Of a DNA stretch of 64,000 nt, positions 51,093 to 64,000 are shown piece after piece (the stretch's first letter is position 1; every line of letters begins with the position of its first letter). Source of the stretch: Dysosmobacter sp. Marseille-Q4140 (GTDB lineage: Bacteria > Bacillota > Clostridia > Oscillospirales > Oscillospiraceae); NCBI GenBank assembly GCA_018228705.1, contig CP073694.1:1798001-1862000 (forward strand), given 5' to 3'. The notes beneath the pieces were generated by a model that was given only the letters and a program-made list of their open reading frames with translations, was not told the DNA's origin and searched no databases. The position numbers were made by a program, and so were the translations under genes.

Positions 51093-51381
51093 TTCCGCAC
51101 ACGGGCCGGCGCCCCTTGCGGGGCGCCGGCCCAGCCCATCAGTTAAATCTGATGGGCTGGGCAAGTTTTCGGACCTTTTGAAAGGCCCGAAAACTTCGGA
51201 TTGAAAGCGAAAGACACCCCTCCTGGGTTATCTTCGCGCCAAGAGCCGTCGCTTTCAGCGGCGGTTGCGCTTCGAAACGCGCCTGCGGGCGCAGTCTTTC
51301 GCAGCTATCTTCCTTCCCGTTGTCAAACACAGATCTTCTCTTTTCCGCACACGGGCCGGCGCCCCTTGCGGGGCGCCGGCC
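51093..51381. repeat. Hairpin array flanked by identical 39-bp repeats
   Basis: 51093-51131 and 51343-51381 are identical, each holding the stem GGCCGGCGCCCC/GGGGCGCCGGCC. The 211 bases between carry a 14-bp stem (GCCCAGCCCATCAG, 51129-51162), a 10-bp stem (AAGTTTTCGG, 51163-51195) and further short stems. A 63-codon minus-strand frame crosses it but has no good ribosome site. The right-hand hairpin sits 15 bases after the carB-dapF stop and may act as its terminator, though without a U-tract. Confidence 0.75.
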
Positions 51382-51395
51382 TCCGGTCGGTCCTG

Positions 51396-55417
<4,022 letters not shown>

Positions 55418-55418
<1 letters not shown>

Positions 55419-56482
55419 TACCGGTCACCTCCCTTCATCATCTCCACAAACCGGTCAAAGAGAAAGCTGGTATCCTTGGGGCCCGTGCAGGCCTCCGGGT
55501 GGAACTGGACCGTAAAGGCGTTCAGCTCCGGGTAGTCGATGCCCTCGCAGGTGCCGTCGTTGGCGTTGGCGAAGCGGACCCTGCCCACCTTCACGCTGTC
55601 GGAGTCCACGGCGTAGCCGTGGTTCTGGCTGGTGATGTAGGTCCGCGTCCCCGCCAGATCCCGGACCGGCTGGTTGACCCCCCGGTGGCCGTATTTGAGC
55701 TTGTAGGTGGTCCCGCCCAGGGCCAGGGCCGTCAGCTGGTGCCCAAGGCAGATACCGAACACCGGGACCTTGCCCAGGAGCTTTTTGATCTGGTCGATCT
55801 GATAGGTGTTCTCCGCCGGGTCCCCGGGGCCGTTGGAGAGCATCACCCCGTCGGGCCCGGCCGCCAGGATCTCCTCCGCCGAGGCGGTGGCGGGCACCAC
55901 CGTCACGGCGCAGCCCCGCCTCTGGAGCTCCCGGGCGATGTTGCGCTTGGCGCCGTAGTCGATGAGGCTGACGCGGAATTTCGCCTCCCCCTCCGCCGGC
56001 AGCTCTGCCGCCGCGCCGCAGGTGACGGCCTCCACCACGCCGGTGACGGCGTAGGTCTTGACCGGCGTGAGGTCCGCCGGGACCTCGTCGCAGATCGCGG
56101 CGTTCATGACGCCGTGCTCCCGGATGATCCTCGTCAGCTGCCGGGTGTCCACGCCCCAGAGGCCCGGGACCCCCTGCTCCTTCAGGTACGTGTCCAGATC
56201 GCAGTCGCACCGGAAGTTGGACGGCGCCTCGCACCACTCCCGTACCACGTAGCCCTTGACGCAGCACGCGCCCTCAAAGTCCTCCCGGATGATGCCGTAG
56301 TTGCCCATCAGGGGATAAGTCTGCAAAACGATCTGCCCCGCGTAGCTGGGGTCCGTCAGTGTCTCGATGTAGCCGCACATGCCGGTGGTGAACACCAGCT
56401 CGCCCACGGTGTCCCCGGGGGCACCGAACCGGTAGCCCTCAAACACCTGGCCGTCCTGCAGCACCAGATAGCCTGTTTTCAT
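55418..56482 (-). CDS. carA: Carbamoyl-phosphate synthase small subunit
   Basis: A 354-residue glutaminase subunit that feeds ammonia to CarB. The N-terminal CPSase domain starts GYLVLQDGQVFEGYRFG. The class I amidotransferase domain has VPVFGICLGHQL with the nucleophilic Cys and VQFHPEA with the His, both intact. Start 56482 is chosen for GGGAGGACGC; the frame is open 27 codons upstream through the promoter and is not used. The TAATG junction couples it to carB. It supports pyrimidine and arginine synthesis. Confidence 0.97.
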
Positions 56483-56534
56483 AGCGTCCTCCCGCCCCGG
56501 ACCGCAGTCCGTCAATTTTCTTGTATTCTTAGTT

Positions 56535-56563
56535 ATTATGCGAGATTTTGCCGCAACAGTCAA
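56535..56563 (-). promoter_or_regulatory. Promoter of carA-carB
   Basis: TTGACT, 17 bp, CATAAT. AAACGATT overlaps the -35 (56562-56569). No PyrR-type leader or T-box is visible in the 50-base leader. Confidence 0.75.
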
Positions 56564-56662
56564 TCGTTTCCGCCCCAGCCGGAAGTAGACTTTACCGGCA
56601 AAATAGGTATTACTTTTTGTGCATTTTTATACAAAGCCCTTTCAGTCCCACCCGTTCCCCCA

Positions 56663-56691
56663 TTGCAAGGCGGCGCTTCTTCCCCTATAAT
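56663..56691 (+). promoter_or_regulatory. Promoter of the PAS protein operon
   Basis: TTGCAA, 17 bp, TATAAT, 27 bases upstream of the GTG start. Confidence 0.82.
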
Positions 56692-56717
56692 GGAGGCACG
56701 AACAAGGAGGGATCGCC

Positions 56718-59030
56718 GTGGCCAAGCTGCTGGACAAGTTCACAAAGCCCTTTGCCGACAGCCGCATCCCCTTTCTGCTGGCAGAGGTCATCACCAACGG
56801 CGCCGGAGAGATGGTGGACGTGGTGTGCCGCTTTTCCAACGAGGCGGCGGCCTCGGCGCTGAACCTGCCGGTGGAGGAGCTGCGGGGCAGACGGTTCACC
56901 CGGACCTTTCCCGCCCAGCGGCTCAGCGGCCTGGCCGCCCTGGGGACCGTGGCCTTCTCCGGCTCCTGCGCCACCTTCTCCTACACCACCCTGCTGGGCC
57001 AGACCCTGCGGGTCACCTGCTTCCAGCCCATGTACGGCCTGGTCAGCTGCATCCTGGACACGCCGGGTCCCTCTTTGCAAACCGGTCAGCTGCTGGGCGA
57101 GCACATGCCCCTGGCGGCGGCGGTGGTGGAGCTGACCAGGACCGGCGTGCGGTGCCTGTCCTTCAACCAGCGGCTGTGCCAGTGGACCGGCCTGGACCGC
57201 AAGACCCTGCTGGACCGCCACGCCGAGGACCTTGCCTCCCTGGTGGAGCCGGAGGACTGGCCGGAGCTGCTGCAATCCCTGCTGGACGCCGCCCGGGAGA
57301 AACGCCCGGCGGACCGGGACGTCCGCCTGCTGCGGCGGGACGCGGAACCCCTGTGGGTCAATCTGCGGGCAGAGCCCCTGGCCACCCCCTCCGGCGTGCC
57401 CGCTTTTTACACGGTGCTCTCGGACATCGACGCCCAGCGCCGTCAGCGGCTGCGGATGGAGGCCCGCCTGCGCCAGGCGGAGACGGACCGGTCGCTGATG
57501 GAGGAGCTGCTGGACCACCTGCCCGGCGGCTGCTGCCTGCTGCGGCGGGACCAGGACGGGCGGCTGGAGGCTCTCCAGGCCAACCGGGGGCTCCAGGACC
57601 TTCTGGGCTATTCGGAGTCAGAGCTGCTGCGCCGCCTGACAGTCGACCCTCTCTGGCGAATCAGCGCCGCCGGAAAGGACGCCCTACTGGAGCAGGCCGC
57701 CCTGGCCCGGAGCCAGGGAACGCCGCTGCGGCGGCTGGTCCAGGTCCGCCCCAAGAGCGGCGGGAACCGCTGGCTGTCGGTGGAGGCCCTGTGGCGGCCC
57801 CAGTCCGACGGCAGCCATCTGATCTGCGCCTTCTGCACCGATGCCACGGAGGCCACGGAGACCGCCGCTCAGCAGCAGTTCCGCTCCCAGCTGTGCGAAT
57901 TGCTGCTGGACCGGTCCCGGGTGCTGATCATGGACTACGACCCGGCCCAGGACCTGGCCCGGATCGAGCGGTACACCGCTGCCGGCGCCAAAGTCTCCAG
58001 AACGGTATCCGGGTATTTGGCCGGACTGCCCGACGCCGCCTCCATCCACCCCGATGACCGGAAAAAGCTGGCCGCCGCCATGCGCCGGGCCCTGTCCCGC
58101 TCCGCGCCGGAGACCCTGGAATACCGGGGCGATTACGACGGCTGTGGCTGGCGGTGGCACCGGATCTCCTGGAGCTGCCTGCTGGACCACGCCGGCAGCG
58201 TCAGCCGCCTGCTGGGCAAGGTGGAGAATGTGGACCGCTCCAAGGCCGCGGCGCTCCGCTACCGCCGTCTGACGGCCCGGCAGAAAAAGCTGGCCCCCGG
58301 GGTCCTGGCCACCATGCGGCTAGACCTGACCGCCGACCGCATCCTGGACGTCAAGGCCGCCAGCCGCCATCTGACCCAGGCCCTCTTCGGCAACACCGCC
58401 GACGCCTGCCTGCGCCATCTGCGGGACAACGTGCCCGAGGAAGCCGCCCTAGGCCGGTTCGACGTGCTGTTTCGCCGGGAGCCGCTGCTGGAGGCCTTCC
58501 GCCAGGGGGTCGACCGGCAGGAACTGGCGCACCCTCTCCGCTCTTCCGAGAGCACCGTCTCCTGGGCCAGGACCACTGTGGAGCTGACGGAGGAGCCGGA
58601 CTCCGGCCACACCGCCGCCTTCTGCACCGTGACCGACGAAACGGACCGGCACCGCCGGGACGCCGTTCTGGAGGTCCTGGCCCGGCGGGACTATGAGATC
58701 CTTCTGACGGTGGATGCCGCCTCCGGCCTCTGCCGGGCCTACGGCCGCTTTCAGGATACCATTCCCCCCGGCACGTCCTTCCGGCCTCTGCTGGCCCGGT
58801 ATCTCCAGACAGAGGTCCCCTCCTCCCGGCAGCGCACCGCCCTGCGGGCGGCGCTGCGGATGGAGACCGTGACGGAGCAGCTGGCTCACGCCCCGGTGTA
58901 TGAATTTTCCGCCCCCCTGCTGGAGGGCCCTCCCCTGCTGCTGCGCTGGTCGTGGCTGGACCAGCCCGGCGGCGTGCTGCTGCTGACGGGCCAGCGGACA
59001 CCCCTGGCCCCTGCGGAGGGATTCCTGTGA
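56718..59030 (+). CDS. Multi-PAS protein without a recognisable output domain
   Basis: 770 residues, apparently soluble: no signal peptide or membrane helix. Several PAS-like segments can be seen, about 20-120, 130-245 (FNQRLCQWTGLDRKTLL, then VNLRAEPLATPSGVPAFYTVLSDID), 260-390 (GGCCLLRRDQDGRLEALQAN, ANRGLQDLLGYSESEL) and weaker ones after 400 (HPDDRKKLAAAM, RLLGKVENVDRSK). Clostridial relatives usually end in GGDEF, EAL or a kinase, but no GGDEF, HD-GYP or histidine-kinase motif is present here. The GTG start follows AAGGAGGGATC. The acetyltransferase gene overlaps its end by four bases. Confidence 0.82.
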   Translation: MAKLLDKFTKPFADSRIPFLLAEVITNGAGEMVDVVCRFSNEAAASALNLPVEELRGRRFTRTFPAQRLSGLAALGTVAFSGSCATFSYTTLLGQTLRVTCFQPMYGLVSCILDTPGPSLQTGQLLGEHMPLAAAVVELTRTGVRCLSFNQRLCQWTGLDRKTLLDRHAEDLASLVEPEDWPELLQSLLDAAREKRPADRDVRLLRRDAEPLWVNLRAEPLATPSGVPAFYTVLSDIDAQRRQRLRMEARLRQAETDRSLMEELLDHLPGGCCLLRRDQDGRLEALQANRGLQDLLGYSESELLRRLTVDPLWRISAAGKDALLEQAALARSQGTPLRRLVQVRPKSGGNRWLSVEALWRPQSDGSHLICAFCTDATEATETAAQQQFRSQLCELLLDRSRVLIMDYDPAQDLARIERYTAAGAKVSRTVSGYLAGLPDAASIHPDDRKKLAAAMRRALSRSAPETLEYRGDYDGCGWRWHRISWSCLLDHAGSVSRLLGKVENVDRSKAAALRYRRLTARQKKLAPGVLATMRLDLTADRILDVKAASRHLTQALFGNTADACLRHLRDNVPEEAALGRFDVLFRREPLLEAFRQGVDRQELAHPLRSSESTVSWARTTVELTEEPDSGHTAAFCTVTDETDRHRRDAVLEVLARRDYEILLTVDAASGLCRAYGRFQDTIPPGTSFRPLLARYLQTEVPSSRQRTALRAALRMETVTEQLAHAPVYEFSAPLLEGPPLLLRWSWLDQPGGVLLLTGQRTPLAPAEGFL

Positions 59031-59455
59031 TCCGCCCCTTTCAGCCCGGGGACCTGCCGCAGGTGCTGGACATCTGGCTCCAGGGCAATCTGGACGCCCA
59101 TTCCTTCATCTCACCGGATTACTGGCGGTCCAATCTGCCCCTGGCCGCCCGGCAGATCCCCCTGGCGTCGGTATGGGTCTTTGCAGAGGACAATGTCGTG
59201 ACCGGCTTTGCAGGGCTCGTGGAAGGCGAGATTGCCGGGCTGTTCGTCCGGCGCGGCGCCCGCTCCCGGGGAGTCGGCGGGGAATTGATCCGCGCGGTCC
59301 AGAGCCTGGGCCTGCCCCTGCGGCTGTGTGTTTATGAAAAGAACACCGCCGCCCGCCGCTTCTACCTCCGCCAGGGCTTCGTTTTCCGGCACAGGCAGAT
59401 CGACCCGGCCACCGGCGAGGCGGAGCTGGTGCTGACCTGGGCGCCTCCCATATAA
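59027..59455 (+). CDS. GNAT-family N-acetyltransferase
   Basis: 142 residues. The acetyl-CoA pyrophosphate loop is RGARSRGVGGELI (about 73-85), followed by the late GNAT segment LRLCVYEKNTAARRFYLRQGFV. The substrate is unknown. The GTG start overlaps the PAS gene's TGA (GTGA) behind GGAGGGATT, so the two proteins are co-translated and may act together. Confidence 0.92.
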   Translation: MIRPFQPGDLPQVLDIWLQGNLDAHSFISPDYWRSNLPLAARQIPLASVWVFAEDNVVTGFAGLVEGEIAGLFVRRGARSRGVGGELIRAVQSLGLPLRLCVYEKNTAARRFYLRQGFVFRHRQIDPATGEAELVLTWAPPI

Positions 59456-59459
59456 AACT

Positions 59460-59495
59460 CCCCGCGGACAGAGGTTCTGTCCGCGGGGATTTTTT
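59460..59495. terminator. Terminator of the PAS-GNAT operon
   Basis: A 13-bp stem with a GGT-type loop (59460-59488), followed by TTTTTT. It also lies 40 bases beyond the end of convergent lepA. Confidence 0.9.
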
Positions 59496-59534
59496 GTTCT
59501 TCAGCGGGGACCCGGCGCCGCCGGAGCCACGTCC

Positions 59535-61340
59535 TTACTCGTCCAGCTTGAGCACCGCCAAAAACGCCTCCGTCGGGATCTGTACCGATCCCAGAGAGCG
59601 CATCTTTTTCTTGCCCTCCTTCTGCTTTTCCAGCAGCTTCTTCTTTCGGGTGATGTCGCCGCCGTAGCACTTGGCCAGCACGTCCTTGCGCATGGCCTTG
59701 ACGGTCTCCCGGGCGATGACCCGGCCGCCGATGGCCGCCTGGACGGGGATCTCAAAGAGCTGTCTGGGGATGTTCTCCTTGAGCTTTTCGCACAGCCGCC
59801 GGGCCCGGGGATAGGCCTTGTCCTTGTGGGCGATGAAGCTCAGGGCGTCCACGCCCTCGCCGTTGAGCTTCATATCCACCTTCACCAGCTCGCTGGGCCG
59901 GTAGCCGGAGAGCTCGTAGTCCAGGGAGGCGTAGCCCTTGGTGTTGGCCTTGAGGGTGTCGAAGAAGTCGTAGATGATCTCGTTCAAGGGCATCTGGTAG
60001 TGGAGCTCCACCAGGTGGGTGTCCAGGTACTGCATGTCCTTGAACTCGCCCCGCCGGTCCTGGCACATGGGCATGATATTGCCCACGAACTCGTTGGGGG
60101 CGATGATGTTGACCTTGACGTAAGGCTCCTCCGCCCGCTCGATGGCGGCGGGGTCCGGGTAGTTGTGGGGGTTGTCCACGGCCACCATGGTGCCGTCGGT
60201 CTTGTAGACGTGGTAGATGACGGAGGGAAGGGTGGTCACCAGATCCAGGTCGAACTCCCGCTCCAGCCGCTCCTGAATGACCTCCATGTGGAGCATCCCC
60301 AAAAAGCCGCACCGGAAGCCAAAGCCCAACGCCACGGAAGATTCCGGCTCAAAGCTCAATGACGCGTCGTTGAGCTGGAGCTTCTCCAGGGCGTCCCGCA
60401 GGTCCGGGTACTTGGACCCGTCCTCGGTGTAGATGCCGCAGTAGACCATGGGCTGCACGGGCCGGTAGCCGGGCAGGGGCTCCGCCGCGGGGCTGGCGGC
60501 GTCGGTGACGGTGTCGCCCACCCGGGTGTCCTGCACGTTCTTGATGGAGGCGGTGAAGTAGCCCACCTCGCCGGCCTCCAGGGCGTCACAGGGCTCCATG
60601 CCCAGGGGCAGCAGGTGGCCGCACTCGATGACCTGATAGGTGGCGCCGGAGGCCATCATCTTTACGGTCTGGCCCGTGCGGACGCTGCCCTCCATGATGC
60701 GCATGTAGACGATAACGCCCCGGTAGCTGTCGTACTGGCTGTCGAAGATCAGGGCCTTCAGGGAGGCGTTCACGTCGCCGGTGGGGGGCGGGACATTTTT
60801 CACGATGTCCTCCAGCACGGCGTCGATGTTGATGCCCATTTTGGCAGAGATCTCCGGCGCGTCCATGGCCGGCAGGCCGATGATGTCTTCCACCTCCTGC
60901 TTGGCCTTGGCGGGATCCGCGGCGGGCAGGTCGATCTTGTTGAACACCGGCAGGATCTCCAGGTCGTGCTCCATGGCGAGGTACGTGTTGGCCAGGGTCT
61001 GGGCCTCCACGCCCTGGGTGGAGTCCACCACCAGCACCGCGCCCTCACATGCAGCCAGGGACCGGGAGACCTCGTAGTTGAAGTCCACGTGGCCCGGGGT
61101 GTCGATCAGGTTCAGCTGATAGACCTCCCCGTCCTGGGCGGTGTAGTTGAGCCGGACGGCCCGGGCCTTGATGGTGATGCCCCGCTCCCGCTCCAGGTCC
61201 ATGTTGTCCAGCAACTGGCTCTCCATCTCCCGCTGGCTGACGGCCTGGCACTTCTCCAGCAGCCGGTCCGCCAGCGTGGACTTGCCGTGGTCGATATGGG
61301 CAATAATGGAGAAATTTCGGATGTTGCTTTGCTTGATCAT
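59535..61340 (-). CDS. lepA: Elongation factor 4 (LepA)
   Basis: A 601-residue ribosome-bound translational GTPase. G1 is AHIDHGKST (14-22), G3 DTPGHVDF, G4 FNKIDLP. The EF-G-like domains II, III and V follow, and the LepA-specific C-terminal domain has [22 protein letters not shown] 61340 is chosen for AAGGAGG; the frame stays open 114 codons upstream across a hairpin array, which is not protein-like. Bases 61358-61372, just upstream of the ribosome site, are the exact complement of codons 19-23 (61272-61286), so the start may be held in a long loop. Confidence 0.98.
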   Translation of the reverse strand: MIKQSNIRNFSIIAHIDHGKSTLADRLLEKCQAVSQREMESQLLDNMDLERERGITIKARAVRLNYTAQDGEVYQLNLIDTPGHVDFNYEVSRSLAACEGAVLVVDSTQGVEAQTLANTYLAMEHDLEILPVFNKIDLPAADPAKAKQEVEDIIGLPAMDAPEISAKMGINIDAVLEDIVKNVPPPTGDVNASLKALIFDSQYDSYRGVIVYMRIMEGSVRTGQTVKMMASGATYQVIECGHLLPLGMEPCDALEAGEVGYFTASIKNVQDTRVGDTVTDAASPAAEPLPGYRPVQPMVYCGIYTEDGSKYPDLRDALEKLQLNDASLSFEPESSVALGFGFRCGFLGMLHMEVIQERLEREFDLDLVTTLPSVIYHVYKTDGTMVAVDNPHNYPDPAAIERAEEPYVKVNIIAPNEFVGNIMPMCQDRRGEFKDMQYLDTHLVELHYQMPLNEIIYDFFDTLKANTKGYASLDYELSGYRPSELVKVDMKLNGEGVDALSFIAHKDKAYPRARRLCEKLKENIPRQLFEIPVQAAIGGRVIARETVKAMRKDVLAKCYGGDITRKKKLLEKQKEGKKKMRSLGSVQIPTEAFLAVLKLDE

Positions 61341-61357
61341 TTCGTAAAACCTCCTTG

Positions 61358-61522
61358 GGCAAGTCCACGCTGCTCCGCGCGGACGCGCGTCCAAGTGTTT
61401 TGGCGCAGCCAAAACCTTGCCGCAGGGCGAATTCATTTCGCCCGAGGATTTTCCATCAAAAGGGCTCCCGCAAAATCCTCCGGATTTTGTGGGAATCGGA
61501 CTTGCCGTGGTCGATGTGGGCA
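61358..61522 (-). repeat. Hairpin array with a copied piece of lepA
   Basis: Read on the minus strand: a 25-base near-copy (24/25) of lepA bases 61278-61302 lies at 61498-61522. Next come AAAATCC/GGATTTT stems, the module shared with cinA (61420-61471), a GTTTTGGC/GCCAAAAC stem and a GGACGCGCGTCC palindrome. The array ends in CAGCGTGGACTTGCC (61358-61372), the exact inverse of the lepA P-loop codons. Confidence 0.75.
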
Positions 61523-61590
61523 GAGTAGACACATCCATGCTCCCCCGCCACAGGCGGGGCGGCGCGCCGTGTATTCCGGCGGGGGCCCGG

Positions 61591-62685
61591 TCAGGCGTCC
61601 GACATGTCGATGCCGTGGGCCTCGTTCCAGGCGATCCAGAAATCCTCGTCCCAGAATTTCTCATAGTCATAGTGTACCACAAACTCCCGCCAGCCGGCCA
61701 GGGTGGGGGCGATATTTTCCGCCGTCAGGCGTCCCTGGTCCGCCTTGATCCTGTGCAGGATCTCCACGCACACGCCGCCCGAGTGGTGGATGTAGTCGCA
61801 GTAGTTGTCCAGGTTCTCCACGATCTCCCGGTCCAGCAGGTAGCCGTAAAGCTTCACGTTGTCATAGGCCGTCAGGACCCGGCAGGCCCGCTCCACGGCG
61901 GAGAGGACCGCGTCCACCTCCCCCAGCCGCACCATTTTGTCCCAGTAGAGGATGCTGTACGGCGGCAGGAAGAAGTCGAACTCCGTGTCTGGATGGGCCT
62001 CCACCCAGCCTGTCACCACCGCCAGATTGGCGTCCACGTGGTCCAGGTAGGCGTCGGCGGGCAGGACCTCGCCGGTGGGGTCCGGACGGGTGTAGTTGTC
62101 CAGGGCGGTCAGGTGGTTCCACCACTCCCGGTCATCCCAGGTGAAGCCCTCGTCCACAGTCTCCCCCTGGCCCCAGCGGTTGGCCATGAGGGTGTAGACG
62201 CTGTAATAGAGCGTGTCCTTGTTTACCAGATACTGAATGTCGTCCAGGGCGCTGCGGTTGTAGAGATAGTCCGGCATGGCGTCCGTGACGCCGCTCTCGT
62301 CCCGGATCAGGGTGTTCACGTCCAGGCCGAAGATCACCCGCTGCGGCGTCTGGGCCCGGAAGAGGACGTCCATCACCCGGTCAAACTCGCTGTAATAGCC
62401 GTCGGGGATGGTGAGGCGCACAGAGGGCGTGCCGAACACCTCCTGGATCTGGCTGGCGCGGTAGTTGGCCGCCATGGAGGTGCCCACCAGCACCGTGTCC
62501 GCCTCCACGTTCCGGGCCAGGCCCGCCATCTGGTAGCGCTCGCTGAAAAACACCGGCTGCCAGCGGTCCGGGATGCGGTAATAGAGGCAGGGGTCCACCA
62601 CATACACCACGGCGGCGCACAGGGCCAGCATCGCCAGGACCCCGGCCAGAAGGCCGCAGACCCAGCGGCGGTATGCTCGTTTCAT
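61591..62685 (-). CDS. SGNH-hydrolase-like membrane-anchored protein, partner of the MBOAT acyltransferase
   Basis: 364 residues. One N-terminal membrane helix (about 9-30) places the rest outside the cell. [13 protein letters not shown] (about 66-78) carries the likely Ser nucleophile, and [14 protein letters not shown] (about 300-313) the Asp-His pair, as in AlgX/AlgJ- and DltD-like SGNH proteins. Such proteins take the acyl group from the MBOAT partner and transfer it to a glycan. The ATG follows GAGGAGGGGCC, ten bases after the MBOAT gene. The acceptor is unknown. A GC hairpin at 61543-61559 lies downstream. Confidence 0.8.
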   Translation of the reverse strand: MKRAYRRWVCGLLAGVLAMLALCAAVVYVVDPCLYYRIPDRWQPVFFSERYQMAGLARNVEADTVLVGTSMAANYRASQIQEVFGTPSVRLTIPDGYYSEFDRVMDVLFRAQTPQRVIFGLDVNTLIRDESGVTDAMPDYLYNRSALDDIQYLVNKDTLYYSVYTLMANRWGQGETVDEGFTWDDREWWNHLTALDNYTRPDPTGEVLPADAYLDHVDANLAVVTGWVEAHPDTEFDFFLPPYSILYWDKMVRLGEVDAVLSAVERACRVLTAYDNVKLYGYLLDREIVENLDNYCDYIHHSGGVCVEILHRIKADQGRLTAENIAPTLAGWREFVVHYDYEKFWDEDFWIAWNEAHGIDMSDA

Positions 62686-62695
62686 AGGCCCCTCC

Positions 62696-64000
62696 TCAGA
62701 AGTTAGAATAGATGAAGGTGGTGACGCCGCTGAAGGACAGCACGCACCACAGCGTCAGGAGCCCCAGCCCCAGGCCCAGCCGGACCGTGGGGCGGAAGGT
62801 GTCCATCCGCTCCTGGACGTTCCGGGGCCACAGGGCCGCGGCGAGGCCCGCGCCGTACAGCACCAGTAGCCGCAGCGCGTCCTCCCAGGGCGTCAGGGCC
62901 GGCACCAGCAGCCGCAGGGCGCCGGTCTCCTTGGAGAACAGCCCCTCCAGCAGCCAGTCCTGGGGCGCCGCCAGTCCGCCGGTGACGGCGGCGCGCAGCA
63001 GCTCCCCGGCGGCAGCCAGGTCCGGCGCCCGGAAGAACACCCAGGCCAGGTTGACGAACAAAAACGTCAGCGCCCACCGCAGCGCCCGGGGCAGCCGGTC
63101 CCGGCCGCTTCCCCAGGCCCGCTCCGCCACCTGTCCCAGGCCGTGGAGCGCGCCCCAGACCAGGAAGGTCCAGCCGGCCCCGTGCCAGAAGCCGCTGATG
63201 AGGAAGATCACCAGGATGTTCCAATAGGTGCGCCCGGCGCCTTTTCGGCTGCCGCCCAGGGGGAAGTAGACGCACTCCCGGAGGAAGGTGGTCAGCGTGA
63301 TGTGCCAGCGCTTCCAGAACTCCCCCACGGACAAGCTCCGGTAGGGGGAGTTGAAGTTCAGCGGCAGCCGCAGCCCCAGAAGCCGGGCGGCGCCGGAGGC
63401 GATGTCGCAGTAGCCGGAGAAGTCGAAATACAGCTGGAGGGTATAGCCCAGGATCACCAGCCAGGCCGACGGGGCGCTGAGGTCCCCCAGCCGGGCCCAG
63501 CCGTTGTCCACCACGGCGCCGAAGCCGTCCGCCAGCAGCACCTTCTTGATCGTGCCGCAGCAGATGGCGTAGACCCCCGCGGCGGCATCGGACCAGTCGG
63601 GCCGCAGGAAGCGCTCGCTTTTGAGCTGGGGGAAGAAGGCCCCGGGCCGCAGGATGGGGCCGGAGGTGACGGTGGGGAAGAAAAAAGCATAGAGGGCCAG
63701 GGGAACGTCGGGTTCCAGGGCCGTCTGGCCGGTGTAGAGCTCCTTCAAAAGCCACAGCTGCTGGAAGGTGAAAAAGCTCAGTCCCAGAGGCACCCACCCA
63801 ACGGAGAAGGCCCCGCCGGTGAGGAAGCCGGTGTACTTGAACACCAGCAGCACCCCCACGTGCCACACGCAGGCGAGAACCAGCGTCCGGCGGCGGTTCG
63901 GGGCCTCCGGCCCCAGCCGCAGCGCCGCCGCCCGGGTCACCGCCACGCTGGCGGCCAGGACGATCAGGCCCTTCCAGCCGCCGCCGATCAGGTAGAACAC
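62696..64000 (-). CDS. MBOAT O-acyltransferase (AlgI-like), 5' end outside the window
   Basis: 434 residues are visible, running off the right edge, so the true start is not seen. Many membrane helices surround the MBOAT core: PLGLSFFTFQQLW, NFNSPYRSLSVGEFWKRWHITLTTFLRECVYFPLGGSR, and the catalytic histidine in GFWHGAGWTFLVWGALHG. The protein moves acetyl groups across the membrane for O-acetylation of exopolysaccharide or wall polymer. The next gene is its SGNH partner. Confidence 0.95.
   Translation of the reverse strand: MFYLIGGGWKGLIVLAASVAVTRAAALRLGPEAPNRRRTLVLACVWHVGVLLVFKYTGFLTGGAFSVGWVPLGLSFFTFQQLWLLKELYTGQTALEPDVPLALYAFFFPTVTSGPILRPGAFFPQLKSERFLRPDWSDAAAGVYAICCGTIKKVLLADGFGAVVDNGWARLGDLSAPSAWLVILGYTLQLYFDFSGYCDIASGAARLLGLRLPLNFNSPYRSLSVGEFWKRWHITLTTFLRECVYFPLGGSRKGAGRTYWNILVIFLISGFWHGAGWTFLVWGALHGLGQVAERAWGSGRDRLPRALRWALTFLFVNLAWVFFRAPDLAAAGELLRAAVTGGLAAPQDWLLEGLFSKETGALRLLVPALTPWEDALRLLVLYGAGLAAALWPRNVQERMDTFRPTVRLGLGLGLLTLWCVLSFSGVTTFIYSNF

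Noticed and set aside
51139..51330. A 63-codon minus-strand gene within the hairpin array
   Set aside because: It covers the stems of the array and lacks a good ribosome site. It could be a repeated element read as protein, so it is reported as a repeat only.
61341..61682. A 114-residue N-terminal extension of LepA
   Set aside because: It runs through hairpins and copied lepA fragments. The family start [21 protein letters not shown] has its own AAGGAGG site at 61340.

Overview
The window is GC-rich DNA with many hairpin terminators. It reads as a chromosomal segment from a gut-type anaerobic Clostridia, most like the Oscillospiraceae (Flavonifractor/Lawsonibacter-like). That assignment rests on gene content and style: pyruvate:ferredoxin oxidoreductase, pyruvate phosphate dikinase, a membrane pyrophosphatase, SLH-domain surface proteins, YtrA-type GntR/ABC cassettes, and strong Shine-Dalgarno sites. 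No rRNA, tRNA, CRISPR array or prophage was recognised. The only clear insertion sequence is a transposase cut by the left edge.

Layout. 1-6 kb: transposase fragment, a duplicated 3' end of enolase, eno, the pyrophosphatase hppA, a lipoprotein, and a 27-residue small gene with a near-consensus promoter. 6-12.3 kb: MarR regulator with an ABC exporter whose permease carries long periplasmic-type heptad repeats, then a metallophosphoesterase. 12.3-17.6 kb: a twin-operator XRE switch, mnmG, and a cyclase-murT-gatD operon in which GatD lacks its catalytic Cys and His. 17.6-25 kb: a GH18/SLH surface glycosidase, an LTA-synthase-like protein and nifJ. 25-32 kb: comM, LysR, an FMN reductase, thiI and cinA; cinA is preceded by a copy of its own start. 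32-36.7 kb: collagen-like surface protein, ZIP transporter, a guanine-riboswitch-controlled guanine deaminase, and tandem XRE regulators. 36.7-43.6 kb: membrane proteins, a GntR/ABC cassette, a HAD phosphatase, ricT and holB. 43.9-50.4 kb: ppdK, a Crp-family regulator with a dehydrogenase/KdgT operon, and an aromatic-acid-exporter-like protein. 50.4-59.5 kb: a YoaK-like protein, a carA-carB operon in which CarB is fused in frame to diaminopimelate epimerase, and a PAS-only sensor with an acetyltransferase. 59.5-64 kb: lepA and an SGNH/MBOAT O-acylation pair cut by the right edge.

How the genes work together. eno, ppdK, nifJ and hppA outline pyrophosphate-linked lower glycolysis: PEP is made, converted to pyruvate and oxidised to acetyl-CoA, while PPi energy is recovered at the membrane. 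Several genes serve the cell wall or surface (DapF domain, MurT/GatD pair, LtaS-like, GH18-SLH, collagen-like, MBOAT/SGNH).

The most unusual signal is intergenic. At eno, cinA and lepA, part of the gene's own end is repeated next to it. The two copies are separated by a hairpin-rich spacer, and that spacer ends in the exact or near-exact reverse complement of the gene segment where the copy breaks off. The cinA and lepA spacers share a homologous module with a compensatory base-pair change. A fourth hairpin array, beside carB-dapF, lies between two identical 39-bp repeats. I know of no named element with this layout.
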